Shown here: piece after piece, positions 1 to 6,158 of the stretch
How the letters are laid out: every line of letters starts with the position of its first letter
Numbering within the stretch: the first letter of the stretch is position 1
The notes under the pieces: generated by a model
Told to the model about the DNA's origin: nothing
Database searches by the model: none
What the model saw: only the letters and a program-made list of their open reading frames with translations
Program-made: the position numbers and the translations under genes
From: a virus
Reading direction: 5' to 3' (one strand)
Length of the DNA: 32,983 nt
IMG/VR virus record: IMGVR_UViG_3300002134_000302
Coordinates: 1-32,983 of that record

Positions 1-258
1 TCATCGGCCAGCACTACCTTCAAATTCGTCTCGCCAAGCCTTTCGGGGGGTTTTCCCTGCATCATAATCGGCACGCCACGCCTCTCTGTCCGTTGCCGCC
101 CCGCCCAGCGCAGCAGCAAGTTCCTGCAGCTCATTCCACCATTGTTCAAACGTCATTTTCCTGCTCCTCGCTGGGGTTTTTGACCAGGGGTCGCGGGCTT
201 CGCAGTAATCTAAGCATTCGCAGCCTGGGTGTATGCAATCATCGGCATAACAAGTCAC
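1..258 (-). CDS. small Cys-rich phage protein, unknown function
   Basis: An 85-residue reading frame starting at GTG 258, preceded by a GGAG-like ribosome site, and ending at TGA on base 1. The first 25 residues hold four cysteines and a histidine (C3, C8, H11, C13, with C15 and C19 nearby), possibly a small metal site. The C-terminal part begins MTFEQWWNELQ, a short tryptophan-rich helix common in small phage early proteins. A start at ATG 156, which has its own AGGAG-type site, would give only the last 51 residues, so the Cys-rich part is less certain. It is the last visible gene of the leftward operon. I do not recognise a named family. Confidence 0.5.
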   Translation of the reverse strand: MTCYADDCIHPGCECLDYCEARDPWSKTPARSRKMTFEQWWNELQELAAALGGAATDREAWRADYDAGKTPRKAWRDEFEGSAGR

Positions 259-329
259 AGCACTTCACTCCGCTTCGCTCCGTCGGACAGTCAAACCGCT
301 GCGCGTTTTGCCTGCCCGTGTGTTCAGGG

Positions 330-578
330 TTATGTGGCTTTCTGCTTTTCCGCCGCCTTGAGATCCATTGCTTCTTTATATTCCAGCAGCTTTTTTTCGC
401 CCCTAATTGATATTTCAATCGCGGTAGAGGCGGGGTCTTTGTATGCAACTCTTTCGTGTTGCTCTCCGACATATATTTCAGATATTTGAGTTGCCTTCCC
501 AAATATGCGGAGCAGGGTTTCAGCAGATTCGATGCTGTCCAATGCAAATTTGGCATGTCCGATTTCAGCAATAATCAT
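330..578 (-). CDS. small hypothetical phage protein
   Basis: An 82-residue protein beginning MIIAEIGHAKFALDS, started at ATG 578 because a GAGG ribosome site lies about 10 bases upstream and the longer upstream extension is Arg/His-rich frame noise. The N-terminal half looks like short beta strands and a helix. The C-terminus is a lysine/glutamate-rich helix (LLEYKEAMDLKAAEKQKAT). It follows the excisionase-like gene by about 40 bases and is probably co-transcribed. No family is recognised. The real-gene call rests on operon position, ribosome site and protein-like composition. Confidence 0.6.
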   Translation of the reverse strand: MIIAEIGHAKFALDSIESAETLLRIFGKATQISEIYVGEQHERVAYKDPASTAIEISIRGEKKLLEYKEAMDLKAAEKQKAT

Positions 579-616
579 TGTTGTATCCTCGTTTTGATTT
601 AAGTTTGAGCTGCGGA

Positions 617-868
617 TTACCGCGTCATTGCTCCTTGCATGATGCTGGCAACGGTGCTGTTGCCGTTGGTGTGGTGTTGTTTTTCTGGGGGCTTTAAATG
701 TACGCAGGTGTCTAGCAGGATCGCGGCACGGTCGGCGTCGACGAAGGTTTTTTCGTCTATGATGACGCCTGGGATAATCTCGCTTTCTACCCACGCGCGG
801 ACTTTGTCAGTGCTTACGCCGCACTCGAAAGTCTCTTTAATCCATGTGCGGGCGGGTACCAGTTTCAT
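617..868 (-). CDS. excisionase-like DNA-binding protein
   Basis: An 83-residue protein, MKLVPARTWIKETFECGVS..., with a start one base after the upstream gene's stop. The pattern is a short helix (ARTWIKETF), a recognition-like helix (STDKVRAWVESEIIPG) and a wing (VIIDEKTFVDADRA). This matches the small winged-helix excisionase/MerR-like proteins of temperate phages, which bend DNA at attachment sites and direct the integrase towards excision. Position supports this: in lambda-like phages xis lies in the leftward operon next to int, and the integrase would then lie left of base 1. The alternative is a general small early regulator; the family call is by pattern only. Confidence 0.6.
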   Translation of the reverse strand: MKLVPARTWIKETFECGVSTDKVRAWVESEIIPGVIIDEKTFVDADRAAILLDTCVHLKPPEKQHHTNGNSTVASIMQGAMTR

Positions 869-869
869 T

Positions 870-1148
870 TCATCCCCACTTGTAACAGCTAAAGCCGTAA
901 CGTTCTGTGCCGCCGTGTTCTGCGGCTTCTGCGATTAAGTCGTCTACCGCTGGCCTTATTATCTGGGCCGTAAAATCGGTAAAGAGACAGGGTGTTTTTG
1001 TTGAAAATGTGTCCACTAATTTGTTGCCGTTTTTGGTTTTGATCCAAAGCACTACGCGGTAGCGGTGGGGGCGTTTGCCCTGCACGTAGAATTTGACGAA
1101 CTTGCCGTCGTCGTCGGTGGTGCCTTCAAAAACGGCGAAGGGTTTCAT
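870..1148 (-). CDS. small hypothetical protein coupled to the membrane protein upstream
   Basis: A 92-residue protein starting MKPFAVFEGTTDDDGKF. The start at 1148 is chosen because its ATG overlaps the TGA of the 56-residue membrane protein gene (ATGA, 1145-1148), the arrangement used across this operon; an open frame continues upstream to 1265 but would overlap that gene almost entirely. The protein looks like a mixed alpha/beta fold with strands (FVKFYVQGKRPHRYRVVLWI) and an acidic helix (AVDDLIAEAAEHGG). There is no signal peptide or membrane segment. Function unknown. Confidence 0.62.
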   Translation of the reverse strand: MKPFAVFEGTTDDDGKFVKFYVQGKRPHRYRVVLWIKTKNGNKLVDTFSTKTPCLFTDFTAQIIRPAVDDLIAEAAEHGGTERYGFSCYKWG

Positions 1149-1315
1149 TTCAACAGCCGCCATGCCCAGTAAGGCCATGACGCCACCACAACGGCGAATG
1201 CGCAGCAAATGACTGAGGCGGGGCGCTGCTTTTTGCTTGTTTGTTGGTAGCTGTCGATAAGGCATGCGGCTATAAATAGGCCCAGCATCAGGTACATAAA
1301 TAGAAATATTTTCAC
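1145..1315 (-). CDS. 56-residue protein with two hydrophobic segments (candidate holin or membrane partner)
   Basis: I found this gene by translating the minus strand directly. GTG at 1315 is preceded by AGAGGA seven bases upstream and the frame closes at TGA 1147-1145, overlapping the next start as ATGA. The protein has an N-terminal hydrophobic stretch (MKIFLFMYLMLGLFIAACLI), a short polar loop with lysines and arginine, and a second hydrophobic stretch (ASVICCAFAVVVASWPYWAW) with a basic tail. Two segments plus a basic tail next to a lytic transglycosylase suggest a small holin or holin-like protein. The first segment could also be a signal anchor. Function is inferred from topology and neighbour only. 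Confidence 0.6.
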   Translation of the reverse strand: MKIFLFMYLMLGLFIAACLIDSYQQTSKKQRPASVICCAFAVVVASWPYWAWRLLK

Positions 1316-1347
1316 GGCTTAGTCCTCTAGTTATTGTTGTGTTTGGC

Positions 1348-1845
1348 TTACCAGCCGTGGATAACGAAGTCGTTATAAAACTTTAAAATACGGATCACGT
1401 ATTGGCGGGTTTCGGTTGCGTGGTGGCCGGTGGCGCGGTGTAGTGCGCCGATGATGCTGGCGTAGTCGTTGGCGTTGTCTGCCAGTTTTTGGGCTTTGAG
1501 CAGGTTGCCAAAGCCGGCGTTGTAGCTGGCTAGAGCTAGGCAGATGCGGTCTTGTTGTGGGCGCGGTGCTGTCCAGCCGTTGAGCATTTGGGCCATGTAG
1601 GCGCAGCCAATTTGTATGTTGGCGGTGGGTTCGTCTGGGTTGGCGTTTAGTAGGCCTAGTTGCTGTGCTTCTTCTTGCCATGTTGCGGGCATTATTTGCA
1701 TTAGGCCCATGGCGCCTACGGGGGATCTGGCGTTTATTTTAAAGGCGCTTTCTTGTTGGATTTGGGCGGCAATGAGTCGCGGATCGTAGTCTGGCAAGTA
1801 GCGTTGCGTCATGCCTACGATGGTGTTTTTGTACGGTGTGCTCAT
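1348..1845 (-). CDS. lytic transglycosylase, SLT domain (endolysin-type)
   Basis: A 165-residue protein with a complete soluble lytic transglycosylase domain. It shows the catalytic glutamate motif QQESAF (E32), the family signature VGAMGLMQIMPATW (residues 43-56) and the conserved ALASYNAG motif. The family cleaves the MurNAc-GlcNAc bond of peptidoglycan with formation of 1,6-anhydro-MurNAc. There is no signal peptide, so release through a holin or use as a cytoplasmically made endolysin is likely. Its start overlaps the previous stop (ATGA at 1842-1845), and a small two-segment membrane protein follows after 32 bases. Its place in the leftward early operon, far from the holin at 10557, is unusual. 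A non-lysis role is possible. Confidence 0.9.
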   Translation of the reverse strand: MSTPYKNTIVGMTQRYLPDYDPRLIAAQIQQESAFKINARSPVGAMGLMQIMPATWQEEAQQLGLLNANPDEPTANIQIGCAYMAQMLNGWTAPRPQQDRICLALASYNAGFGNLLKAQKLADNANDYASIIGALHRATGHHATETRQYVIRILKFYNDFVIHGW

Positions 1846-2150
1846 GATGCTTGGCTCTCTTGTTCAAGTGGTTTTGCTAGGTCTGGGCATAGCTTGCAGA
1901 CCAGTTCTTCGCCGGCGTCTGTTACAGCGACGACGGTGCGTGTTTTGTTAATGCGACCGTTTGGCCCTGGTATATAAAAATTCTGTTCTCGCAGCCTAAA
2001 GTGATCCGCCGTGGCTTTGCCGTTGTAATCGGGCGCCAGCCCGTTACCGTGTTTGCTGGTTTTGATGTAGCCCAGCTTTTTAAGGCGGTTGCTTACTGCG
2101 CGGTGGCGCAGGCCGTGTAGCTCACACGCTTCTTTTAAGGTGCGTAACAT
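1842..2150 (-). CDS. winged-helix protein with KilAC/ANT-like pattern
   Basis: A 102-residue protein. The N-terminus reads as helix-turn-helix (LKEACELHGLRHRAVSNRLKKLGYI), followed by a polar linker and strands ending in TVVAVTDAGEELV. This order (helices, LKKLGY, then T-x-V-T-x-x-G) resembles the C-terminal domain of phage antirepressors and related winged-helix DNA-binding modules. It overlaps the upstream coiled-coil gene by 29 bases and is ATGA-coupled to the transglycosylase. A role as a regulator or antirepressor-like protein is inferred, and the family match is not certain. Confidence 0.6.
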   Translation of the reverse strand: MLRTLKEACELHGLRHRAVSNRLKKLGYIKTSKHGNGLAPDYNGKATADHFRLREQNFYIPGPNGRINKTRTVVAVTDAGEELVCKLCPDLAKPLEQESQAS

Positions 2151-2457
2151 TGTCTTTGGCCTCTGGCTGTGCCTGCCTGTTCATAACGGTTTGATGCAGC
2201 AGGCTGGTGAGGTTGTGGTTCATTTCACTTAGCTGCATGACGCTTTCGCTAAGCTCTTCTACTTTTTCGCTGAGTGAGATTATTTGCTCGCGCATGGCGA
2301 TTTTTTCTTGGTCGCTGGCGACTATGCGCGATATGCGGCGGCGCAAATTAGCCAGTGCTTTTTCTTGCTTAAAGTGCCAGCCGGTTAGTTTGGTGTTGGC
2401 GTGAGTGAGCTTGCTTAGTAGCTCTTGCTGCTTTGCCAATGTTGCGTCGGTGTTCAT
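2122..2457 (-). CDS. coiled-coil protein, unknown function
   Basis: A 111-residue protein starting at ATG 2457, which overlaps the stop of the gene before it (TAATG). Residues about 5-95 are almost entirely predicted helix with leucine heptads (LSEKVEELSESVMQLSEMNH), consistent with a coiled-coil oligomer. There is no cysteine, membrane or signal segment. The frame stays open upstream to 2709, but that part is Arg/Gln/Pro-rich and lies over the preceding gene, so it is noise. Position in the operon suggests an early accessory or regulatory role; function unknown. Confidence 0.62.
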   Translation of the reverse strand: MNTDATLAKQQELLSKLTHANTKLTGWHFKQEKALANLRRRISRIVASDQEKIAMREQIISLSEKVEELSESVMQLSEMNHNLTSLLHQTVMNRQAQPEAKDNVTHLKRSV

Positions 2458-2861
2458 TAAATGACCTCTGCGTGGACGATGGTTTGGCGCTGACCACGGC
2501 GGGTATACACGGCGCTGAGTAGTTGGCCGTTTGCTTCTAGCTGCTTTAGCTGCTGTTCTACCGATACTGCGTTGCCGGCAATGAGTCTTAATTCGCCGCG
2601 ATTGTCGGCGGCAATGTGCGCTGGCCGTGCCGGTGCGTTTCTGCGCCATTGGGTAAGTAGCGATACCCAGCTTTTGCCGGTGGCGTATTCGTAGGCATCT
2701 GTCCAGCACGTTAATGGTGATGCTGGGCCAAATACGCGGTGATGCTGCTTGCTGCGCACGCCTAGTAGCAGTTCTGTGTCTGAGCGCGAGCTGGTTTTTA
2801 CCTCTAGGCCTTTGGCGGCAATGGCTTCGCGGGCGGCGCTGATCACTTGGTTTATGTTCAT
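2457..2861 (-). CDS. hypothetical phage early protein
   Basis: A 134-residue protein, MNINQVISAAREAIAAKG..., whose ATG at 2861 overlaps the TGA of the HTH gene (ATGA). It is a soluble mixed alpha/beta protein. The second half (ELRLIAGNAVSVEQQLKQLEANGQLLSAVYTRRGQR) reads like a small winged-helix module with helix, helix and strands. A DNA-binding role is possible but unproven. It is translationally coupled on both sides. I do not recognise a family. Confidence 0.6.
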   Translation of the reverse strand: MNINQVISAAREAIAAKGLEVKTSSRSDTELLLGVRSKQHHRVFGPASPLTCWTDAYEYATGKSWVSLLTQWRRNAPARPAHIAADNRGELRLIAGNAVSVEQQLKQLEANGQLLSAVYTRRGQRQTIVHAEVI

Positions 2862-3310
2862 GCTGCGTTCCTTGCTGATGCGATGAGCGCTTTCCACTGA
2901 TTTAGGCTCATGGGCTTAAAGCTGTCTGTGCTTTCTAGGTCTGTGGGTAGCAGGCCTTGATCGTCTTTGCGGCGGCCGCTTCTGGTGCGCTGCAGGCGGC
3001 CTACGTTGCGTTGGTCTATGTCGCCATCCACTGCAGAGTTCAGCGCGGCAATAATTAAAATCACGGTGCACATGTGCTTGCTCACAATTAGGCCGTGCTC
3101 CCACGCAAGGCTTACTGCGTGGGCTATGTTGCGGGCGCTGAGTTTTTCGCGGCCGCGGTCTAGGTAGCCCTTTATGGTGGCGGCTGCGGCGTTCATTAAC
3201 CGTGCGCTTTCTTTGGTGCTATAGCCTAGGGCGGCGAGTAAAAGCGCCTCACCTTCACGTGGGGCTAGGCCCATGCCAGATTTGTATTTGAGGTTGCCGT
3301 GGCTGGTCAT
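2858..3310 (-). CDS. LuxR/sigma-4-type HTH regulator
   Basis: A 150-residue protein, MTSHGNLKYKSGMGLAPREG.... Residues 15-72 contain a LuxR-type helix-turn-helix: LAPREGEALLLAALGYS, then TKESARLMNAAAATIKGYLD as scaffold and recognition helices. A short hydrophobic helix follows (MCTVILIIAAL), with a basic, low-complexity tail. There is no receiver or autoinducer domain, so it is a stand-alone DNA-binding protein. The start at 3310 overlaps the upstream stop (ATGA at 3307-3310). As second gene of the leftward operon it may act as an early or delayed-early activator. The target is unknown. Confidence 0.72.
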   Translation of the reverse strand: MTSHGNLKYKSGMGLAPREGEALLLAALGYSTKESARLMNAAAATIKGYLDRGREKLSARNIAHAVSLAWEHGLIVSKHMCTVILIIAALNSAVDGDIDQRNVGRLQRTRSGRRKDDQGLLPTDLESTDSFKPMSLNQWKALIASARNAA

Positions 3311-3555
3311 GCTGCTTGCTCCAGTGCCTCTTTTGCAGCAAGGCAAATCTGTGGCCAGTCGGTTTGCTCGCACTCGGCGGCGTCGTTGTAGTCGCCTTGG
3401 GCGCTTAGAACTATGTTGCGCACTTCGCCAAGGGTTAAATCTTCTGGCGGTTTGTTGGTGGCGCGAAGACGTTGCAGCAATAACGATTCAAACGGTGCGC
3501 TGCAGAAGCAAAGGCCGTGAAATTCGTAAAACAGTTCGGGTAGGATTTTTGTCAT
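3307..3555 (-). CDS. first gene of the leftward operon, hypothetical protein
   Basis: An 82-residue protein beginning MTKILPELFYEFHG. A GAGAGGG ribosome site lies just upstream of ATG 3555. It is the first gene after the proposed leftward promoter, whose predicted transcript would have a leader of about 36 bases. The product is acidic and helical, with no recognised motif. In lambda the equivalent slot holds the antiterminator N, but there is no arginine-rich N-terminus here, so I do not propose that role. Confidence 0.65.
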   Translation of the reverse strand: MTKILPELFYEFHGLCFCSAPFESLLLQRLRATNKPPEDLTLGEVRNIVLSAQGDYNDAAECEQTDWPQICLAAKEALEQAA

Positions 3556-3598
3556 TTTGCCCTCTCAATTGTGCTTGTAGTAGTTGCTACGTGAGGGG

Positions 3599-3627
3599 AG
3601 TAAAGCATGGCTTTCGAATTTGTTCAA
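3599..3627 (-). promoter_or_regulatory. candidate leftward early promoter (pL-like)
   Basis: On the minus strand, TTGAAC (3627-3622) and TTTACT (3604-3599) are separated by 17 bases. Each matches the sigma-70 consensus at 4 of 6 positions. The match alone is weak, but the same element with the same spacing is repeated at 6580-6608 in front of cro, which strengthens both. The first leftward gene starts at 3555. Confidence 0.6.
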
Positions 3628-3660
3628 GCGTTGCTTTAAAATTTAAGGCAAGTGATGCTT
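3602..3660. promoter_or_regulatory. leftward operator cluster, three palindromic sites
   Basis: Three palindromes of the form AAGC-N3-GCTT sit 23-24 bp apart: 3602-3614 (AAAGCATGGCTTT, a 13-bp version), 3626-3636 (AAGCGTTGCTT) and 3650-3660 (AAGTGATGCTT, one mismatch). The first overlaps the -10 and the second the -35 of the leftward promoter. The same first two sites recur at the rightward promoter with identical geometry. By analogy with lambda oL they are the likely binding sites of the repressor encoded at 6133-6600 and/or Cro. Confidence 0.75.
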
Positions 3661-3719
3661 TGGGCTGCGCGCAAATAGTCAGGGTTGTGTGAGTATTTAC
3701 CGCCATAATGTTTAGATAG

Positions 3720-3750
3720 TTGAGAAAAATACCGCGCTATGTGGTATAAA
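3720..3750 (+). promoter_or_regulatory. candidate promoter and operator of the Doc cassette
   Basis: TTGAGA (3720-3725) and TATAAA (3745-3750) are spaced 19 bp, which is longer than ideal. Between and overlapping them lies an inverted repeat, ATACC at 3729-3733 with GGTAT at 3743-3747. A palindrome over the promoter is typical of autoregulated toxin-antitoxin operons. It differs in sequence from the AAGC-N3-GCTT phage operators, so separate control is likely. Confidence 0.4.
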
Positions 3751-3809
3751 TTAGTGAGGGCCAGTAAAAACATTGGCTAACTAATGTGTTAGAACAGATT
3801 GAGGACGTT

Positions 3810-3986
3810 ATGAACGCTGCTGCAGAAAACAATCGCACACCTCGCTTGGCTCTAAGAGAGCGCAAAGCTGGTGAGGTTATGCGCGGCCGTCCTACTACCG
3901 GCGAGCACAAGAAGATTATACGTGCTGCGGCGTTTGAGGCTGCGGTGGAAAATCGTGAGCTATTTTTGGCGCTATCTAAAGTTTAA
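3810..3986 (+). CDS. putative antitoxin upstream of Doc
   Basis: A 58-residue basic protein starting at ATG 3810, with GAGG five bases upstream; a GTG at 3786 in the same frame lacks a comparable site. It ends two bases before the toxin start, so the two are almost surely translated together. The sequence (RKAGEVMRGRPTTGEHKKII) has a basic, possibly DNA-contacting centre and an Ala/Glu-rich C-terminal helix ending FLALSKV, which could bind the toxin. It does not show the usual Phd/YefM N-terminal pattern. The antitoxin call rests on size, order and coupling. Confidence 0.65.
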   Translation: MNAAAENNRTPRLALRERKAGEVMRGRPTTGEHKKIIRAAAFEAAVENRELFLALSKV

Positions 3987-3988
3987 AG

Positions 3989-4459
3989 GTGTCTATTGAG
4001 TATTGTGATGACCAAATTCGTTGGTTGTCGGTAGATGATCTGAAAGACCTTAATGAGCTTATGATTATTAGCTTTACCCCCAAGGAAGATGTTGGGGTTC
4101 TGAAGCCAAATGAGCTTGAAAGTTCGCAGGGTTCTCCTGCGAATTATCGTTACTATAAACAGTGTGTTGATATTCCTACCTTGGCTGCTGTTTTATTCTA
4201 CTCAATCTCACGAAATCACGTATTCATGAATGGCAATAAGCGAACGGCAATGGCCGCAGCTGTTGTGTTTTTGCGAATTAACGGTTATCGATTTAGGCCG
4301 GATTATTATGAGGGTTTAATAGTAGCGGAAGATTGCGCAGCTGGTTTATACAATGAGTTGCAAATTGCGCAATGGATTGCTGATCAATGCACGGAATCTG
4401 ATTCTGCTGACTTGGTGAGCGATCAGATGGATGTGCTGCTCGGAATCTTCAAGCCTTAG
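3989..4459 (+). CDS. doc: Doc-type toxin, Fic/DOC family
   Basis: A 156-residue protein started at GTG 3989. It carries the family motif HVFMNGNKRTA (H77 to A87) followed by the hydrophobic helix MAAAVVFLRINGY, as in Doc. Doc of phage P1 phosphorylates elongation factor Tu and stops translation until neutralised by its antitoxin. The GNK form of the motif, rather than the GNGR of AMP-adding Fic enzymes, favours the Doc-like kinase activity. It is about 25-30 residues longer than P1 Doc, mostly at the C-terminus. Its end overlaps the end of the convergent gene at 4456 by four bases. The likely role is prophage maintenance or abortive infection. Confidence 0.87.
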   Translation: MSIEYCDDQIRWLSVDDLKDLNELMIISFTPKEDVGVLKPNELESSQGSPANYRYYKQCVDIPTLAAVLFYSISRNHVFMNGNKRTAMAAAVVFLRINGYRFRPDYYEGLIVAEDCAAGLYNELQIAQWIADQCTESDSADLVSDQMDVLLGIFKP

Positions 4460-5391
4460 GTTATTACTCTTACGCTCAGCTCCTGTTTTATAATACGCTG
4501 CGCCGCTTCCTGTGGTGTGTGTAAATGTACAACAGATATTTCGTGTTTGTCTCCAAAGGCAATTAGGCCTTCTATGCTCGCTGCAATGCGTTTGACGTCG
4601 GCGCTGGCGCGTTGTTCTTGAAGGTCGATGGGCGTGTATATCATCAGCTCATATGTGTTGTGCTGTATGAGTTGCTGATCTTCGTTATGGCTGCGTAGCT
4701 GCTCAAGATGCATAAGATCTGATTCTGCGGCGCTTTTAGCGTAGGTAAGGTCGCGGGTATTGAAGTTCGCAAAATTGGCAGCAATATGGCCGCCAAAAAA
4801 ACCGAAGCGGTAGCTAAATTCGCTGTGGCGGTGTTTGATGGTGATGTTTTGCCCGAACATATTGCCAAGCCTATCGTATTTTTTACAGGTCTCGGCTTTT
4901 ACATTTGCCTCCCATTGGCTGGGTTTTACTGTTGGATCCTGTGCCTTACCTGTTGCTTCATTTACTGTTTTAGCCATAAATACGGCATATGTTTTGACGG
5001 CTATGCGGGCCGCGGCTTCTATGTTTTTAGTGGTTACTGGTCGGCCGCTTCCTTTTTCTGTGCCGCTAAAAAGTGGAATCCAGTCTGAAATATTTTCTGT
5101 TTTAAGCCATTCTTTAAGGTTGCTGGCGGTCTCTGCGGCGATATTAAAGAGGCCTTGCCCAAATGTGCCTAGGTACTTGGTTGCGGTTTGGCTATTTATT
5201 GCGTTGATGACTGTGTTTTGTGAATCTTCGCCAACAACCACTAAGCATATAGTCCAGCGTTCGCCGCTGCCAACTAGCGGTTCCAAATAGATTGGGTAAA
5301 TCTGCCCGCGAAATGAAGTTTGCCTAGCATTTATTAGCTTGGCGACTAGTGGGTCGTCATGTTCAGTTCTGGAAGACCTATCCGCTGGCAT
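4456..5391 (-). CDS. unknown partner protein of the HipA-like kinase
   Basis: A 311-residue soluble protein. The start at 5391 lies inside the end of the HipA-like gene (46-base overlap), so the two are probably co-translated. The N-terminal 60 residues look like a strand-rich domain (IYPIYLEPLVGSGERWTICL), the middle is helical, and the C-terminus carries strands and helices (HEISVVHLHTPQEAAQRII). There are no membrane segments and no catalytic motif I can name. HipA_2-type kinases often stand next to a DUF3037-type partner; whether this is a distant version cannot be told by eye. Third gene of the repressor operon, convergent with doc. Confidence 0.75.
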   Translation of the reverse strand: MPADRSSRTEHDDPLVAKLINARQTSFRGQIYPIYLEPLVGSGERWTICLVVVGEDSQNTVINAINSQTATKYLGTFGQGLFNIAAETASNLKEWLKTENISDWIPLFSGTEKGSGRPVTTKNIEAAARIAVKTYAVFMAKTVNEATGKAQDPTVKPSQWEANVKAETCKKYDRLGNMFGQNITIKHRHSEFSYRFGFFGGHIAANFANFNTRDLTYAKSAAESDLMHLEQLRSHNEDQQLIQHNTYELMIYTPIDLQEQRASADVKRIAASIEGLIAFGDKHEISVVHLHTPQEAAQRIIKQELSVRVIT

Positions 5392-6158
5392 AGCAGTGTG
5401 ACCGTGAAGTTAATTCTTTGTGTAAGAAAGTTTACTATTTCTGACTTAGAAGTAACACCGCCTAGGCGTTCAAAATGGCCGTCTTGGTCTAGTGTTTGTA
5501 GGTCGATTTTAGTTGAGTTCCGCATTAGTGTATTGCAGGTGTCCAGCAATAGTTTTTTGTCTTTTAAGTTTAACGACTCGTGATTTATTAGTAGGCTATT
5601 GTTTACTGCGCGATGTGCATCCTCTAGTCCCCATGTTGGCCAATAGCTGCCGGTTAGGCATCTACCGTGATCAATTAGGCCGATTTCTCTGGACTCTGGG
5701 CTGTAAATTAAATTGCCAAGGTTGCGGTCTTCGTTAGCTACGTACTCATCAAAGCAGCGGGCTTTATTTAGGCCTTCCCAGTTGGCTAGAATTTGCGTGA
5801 AAGCGCTGTTGTTTTCATTGTACTTTCTAGCGCAGTTCATCGGAGCGATGCCAAATTGTGCAGAGGCAAATGCGAAGCGAATGCCGCTGCCAAAAAATGC
5901 GGAATTGTTTGGCAGGTCTTCTTCAAAAACCATTGCTATATACGGCTTAGGTATTGGCATACCTAGTGCGCGACCGATTTGAGAGGCAACCAGCTCTGCG
6001 GTTGCATGGTAGGGATTGGTTGTAAGCTTGAGGTAGGCGGGAGTTTCGTCTGAGGAATTAAGTACTACGCGCCAAGTTTCGGCATCTTTTCCGTCTTCTT
6101 CTCTTTTTATGTATTGAGCAACGCTGACGAGCTCAATCTTTTCCAGCGGGTTTGTCAT
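5346..6158 (-). CDS. HipA-like Ser/Thr kinase
   Basis: A 270-residue protein with HipA/phosphatidylinositol-kinase-like fold features. They are a candidate ATP-lysine strand (AYLKL, K44), the helix AELVASQIGRALGMPIPKPY typical of HipA relatives, the catalytic loop FDEYVANEDRNLGNLI (N142, D144, N149) and the metal-binding LIDHG (D163). All the expected kinase residues are present. It is shorter than E. coli HipA (about 440) and closest in pattern to the compact HipA_2-type kinases. The start lies inside the repressor gene's end (26-base overlap). Sited in the immunity operon, it may be a toxin or superinfection-exclusion kinase; its substrate is unknown. Confidence 0.78.
   Translation of the reverse strand: MTNPLEKIELVSVAQYIKREEDGKDAETWRVVLNSSDETPAYLKLTTNPYHATAELVASQIGRALGMPIPKPYIAMVFEEDLPNNSAFFGSGIRFAFASAQFGIAPMNCARKYNENNSAFTQILANWEGLNKARCFDEYVANEDRNLGNLIYSPESREIGLIDHGRCLTGSYWPTWGLEDAHRAVNNSLLINHESLNLKDKKLLLDTCNTLMRNSTKIDLQTLDQDGHFERLGGVTSKSEIVNFLTQRINFTVTLLCQRIGLPELNMTTH

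Noticed and set aside
210-258. YADD sequence in the small protein at 1-258, which looks like the reverse-transcriptase YxDD motif
   Set aside because: It is at the very N-terminus of an 85-residue Cys-rich protein with none of the other reverse-transcriptase motifs, so it is a coincidence and not the missing DGR enzyme.
2457-2709. Upstream extension of the coiled-coil gene to 2709
   Set aside because: The added residues are Arg/Gln-rich noise overlapping another gene; the TAATG-coupled start at 2457 fits the operon.
1-3555. Possible integrase or recombination genes in the leftward operon
   Set aside because: No tyrosine or serine recombinase motif, and no exonuclease or Beta-type protein, is seen in any frame; integrase is presumably left of base 1.
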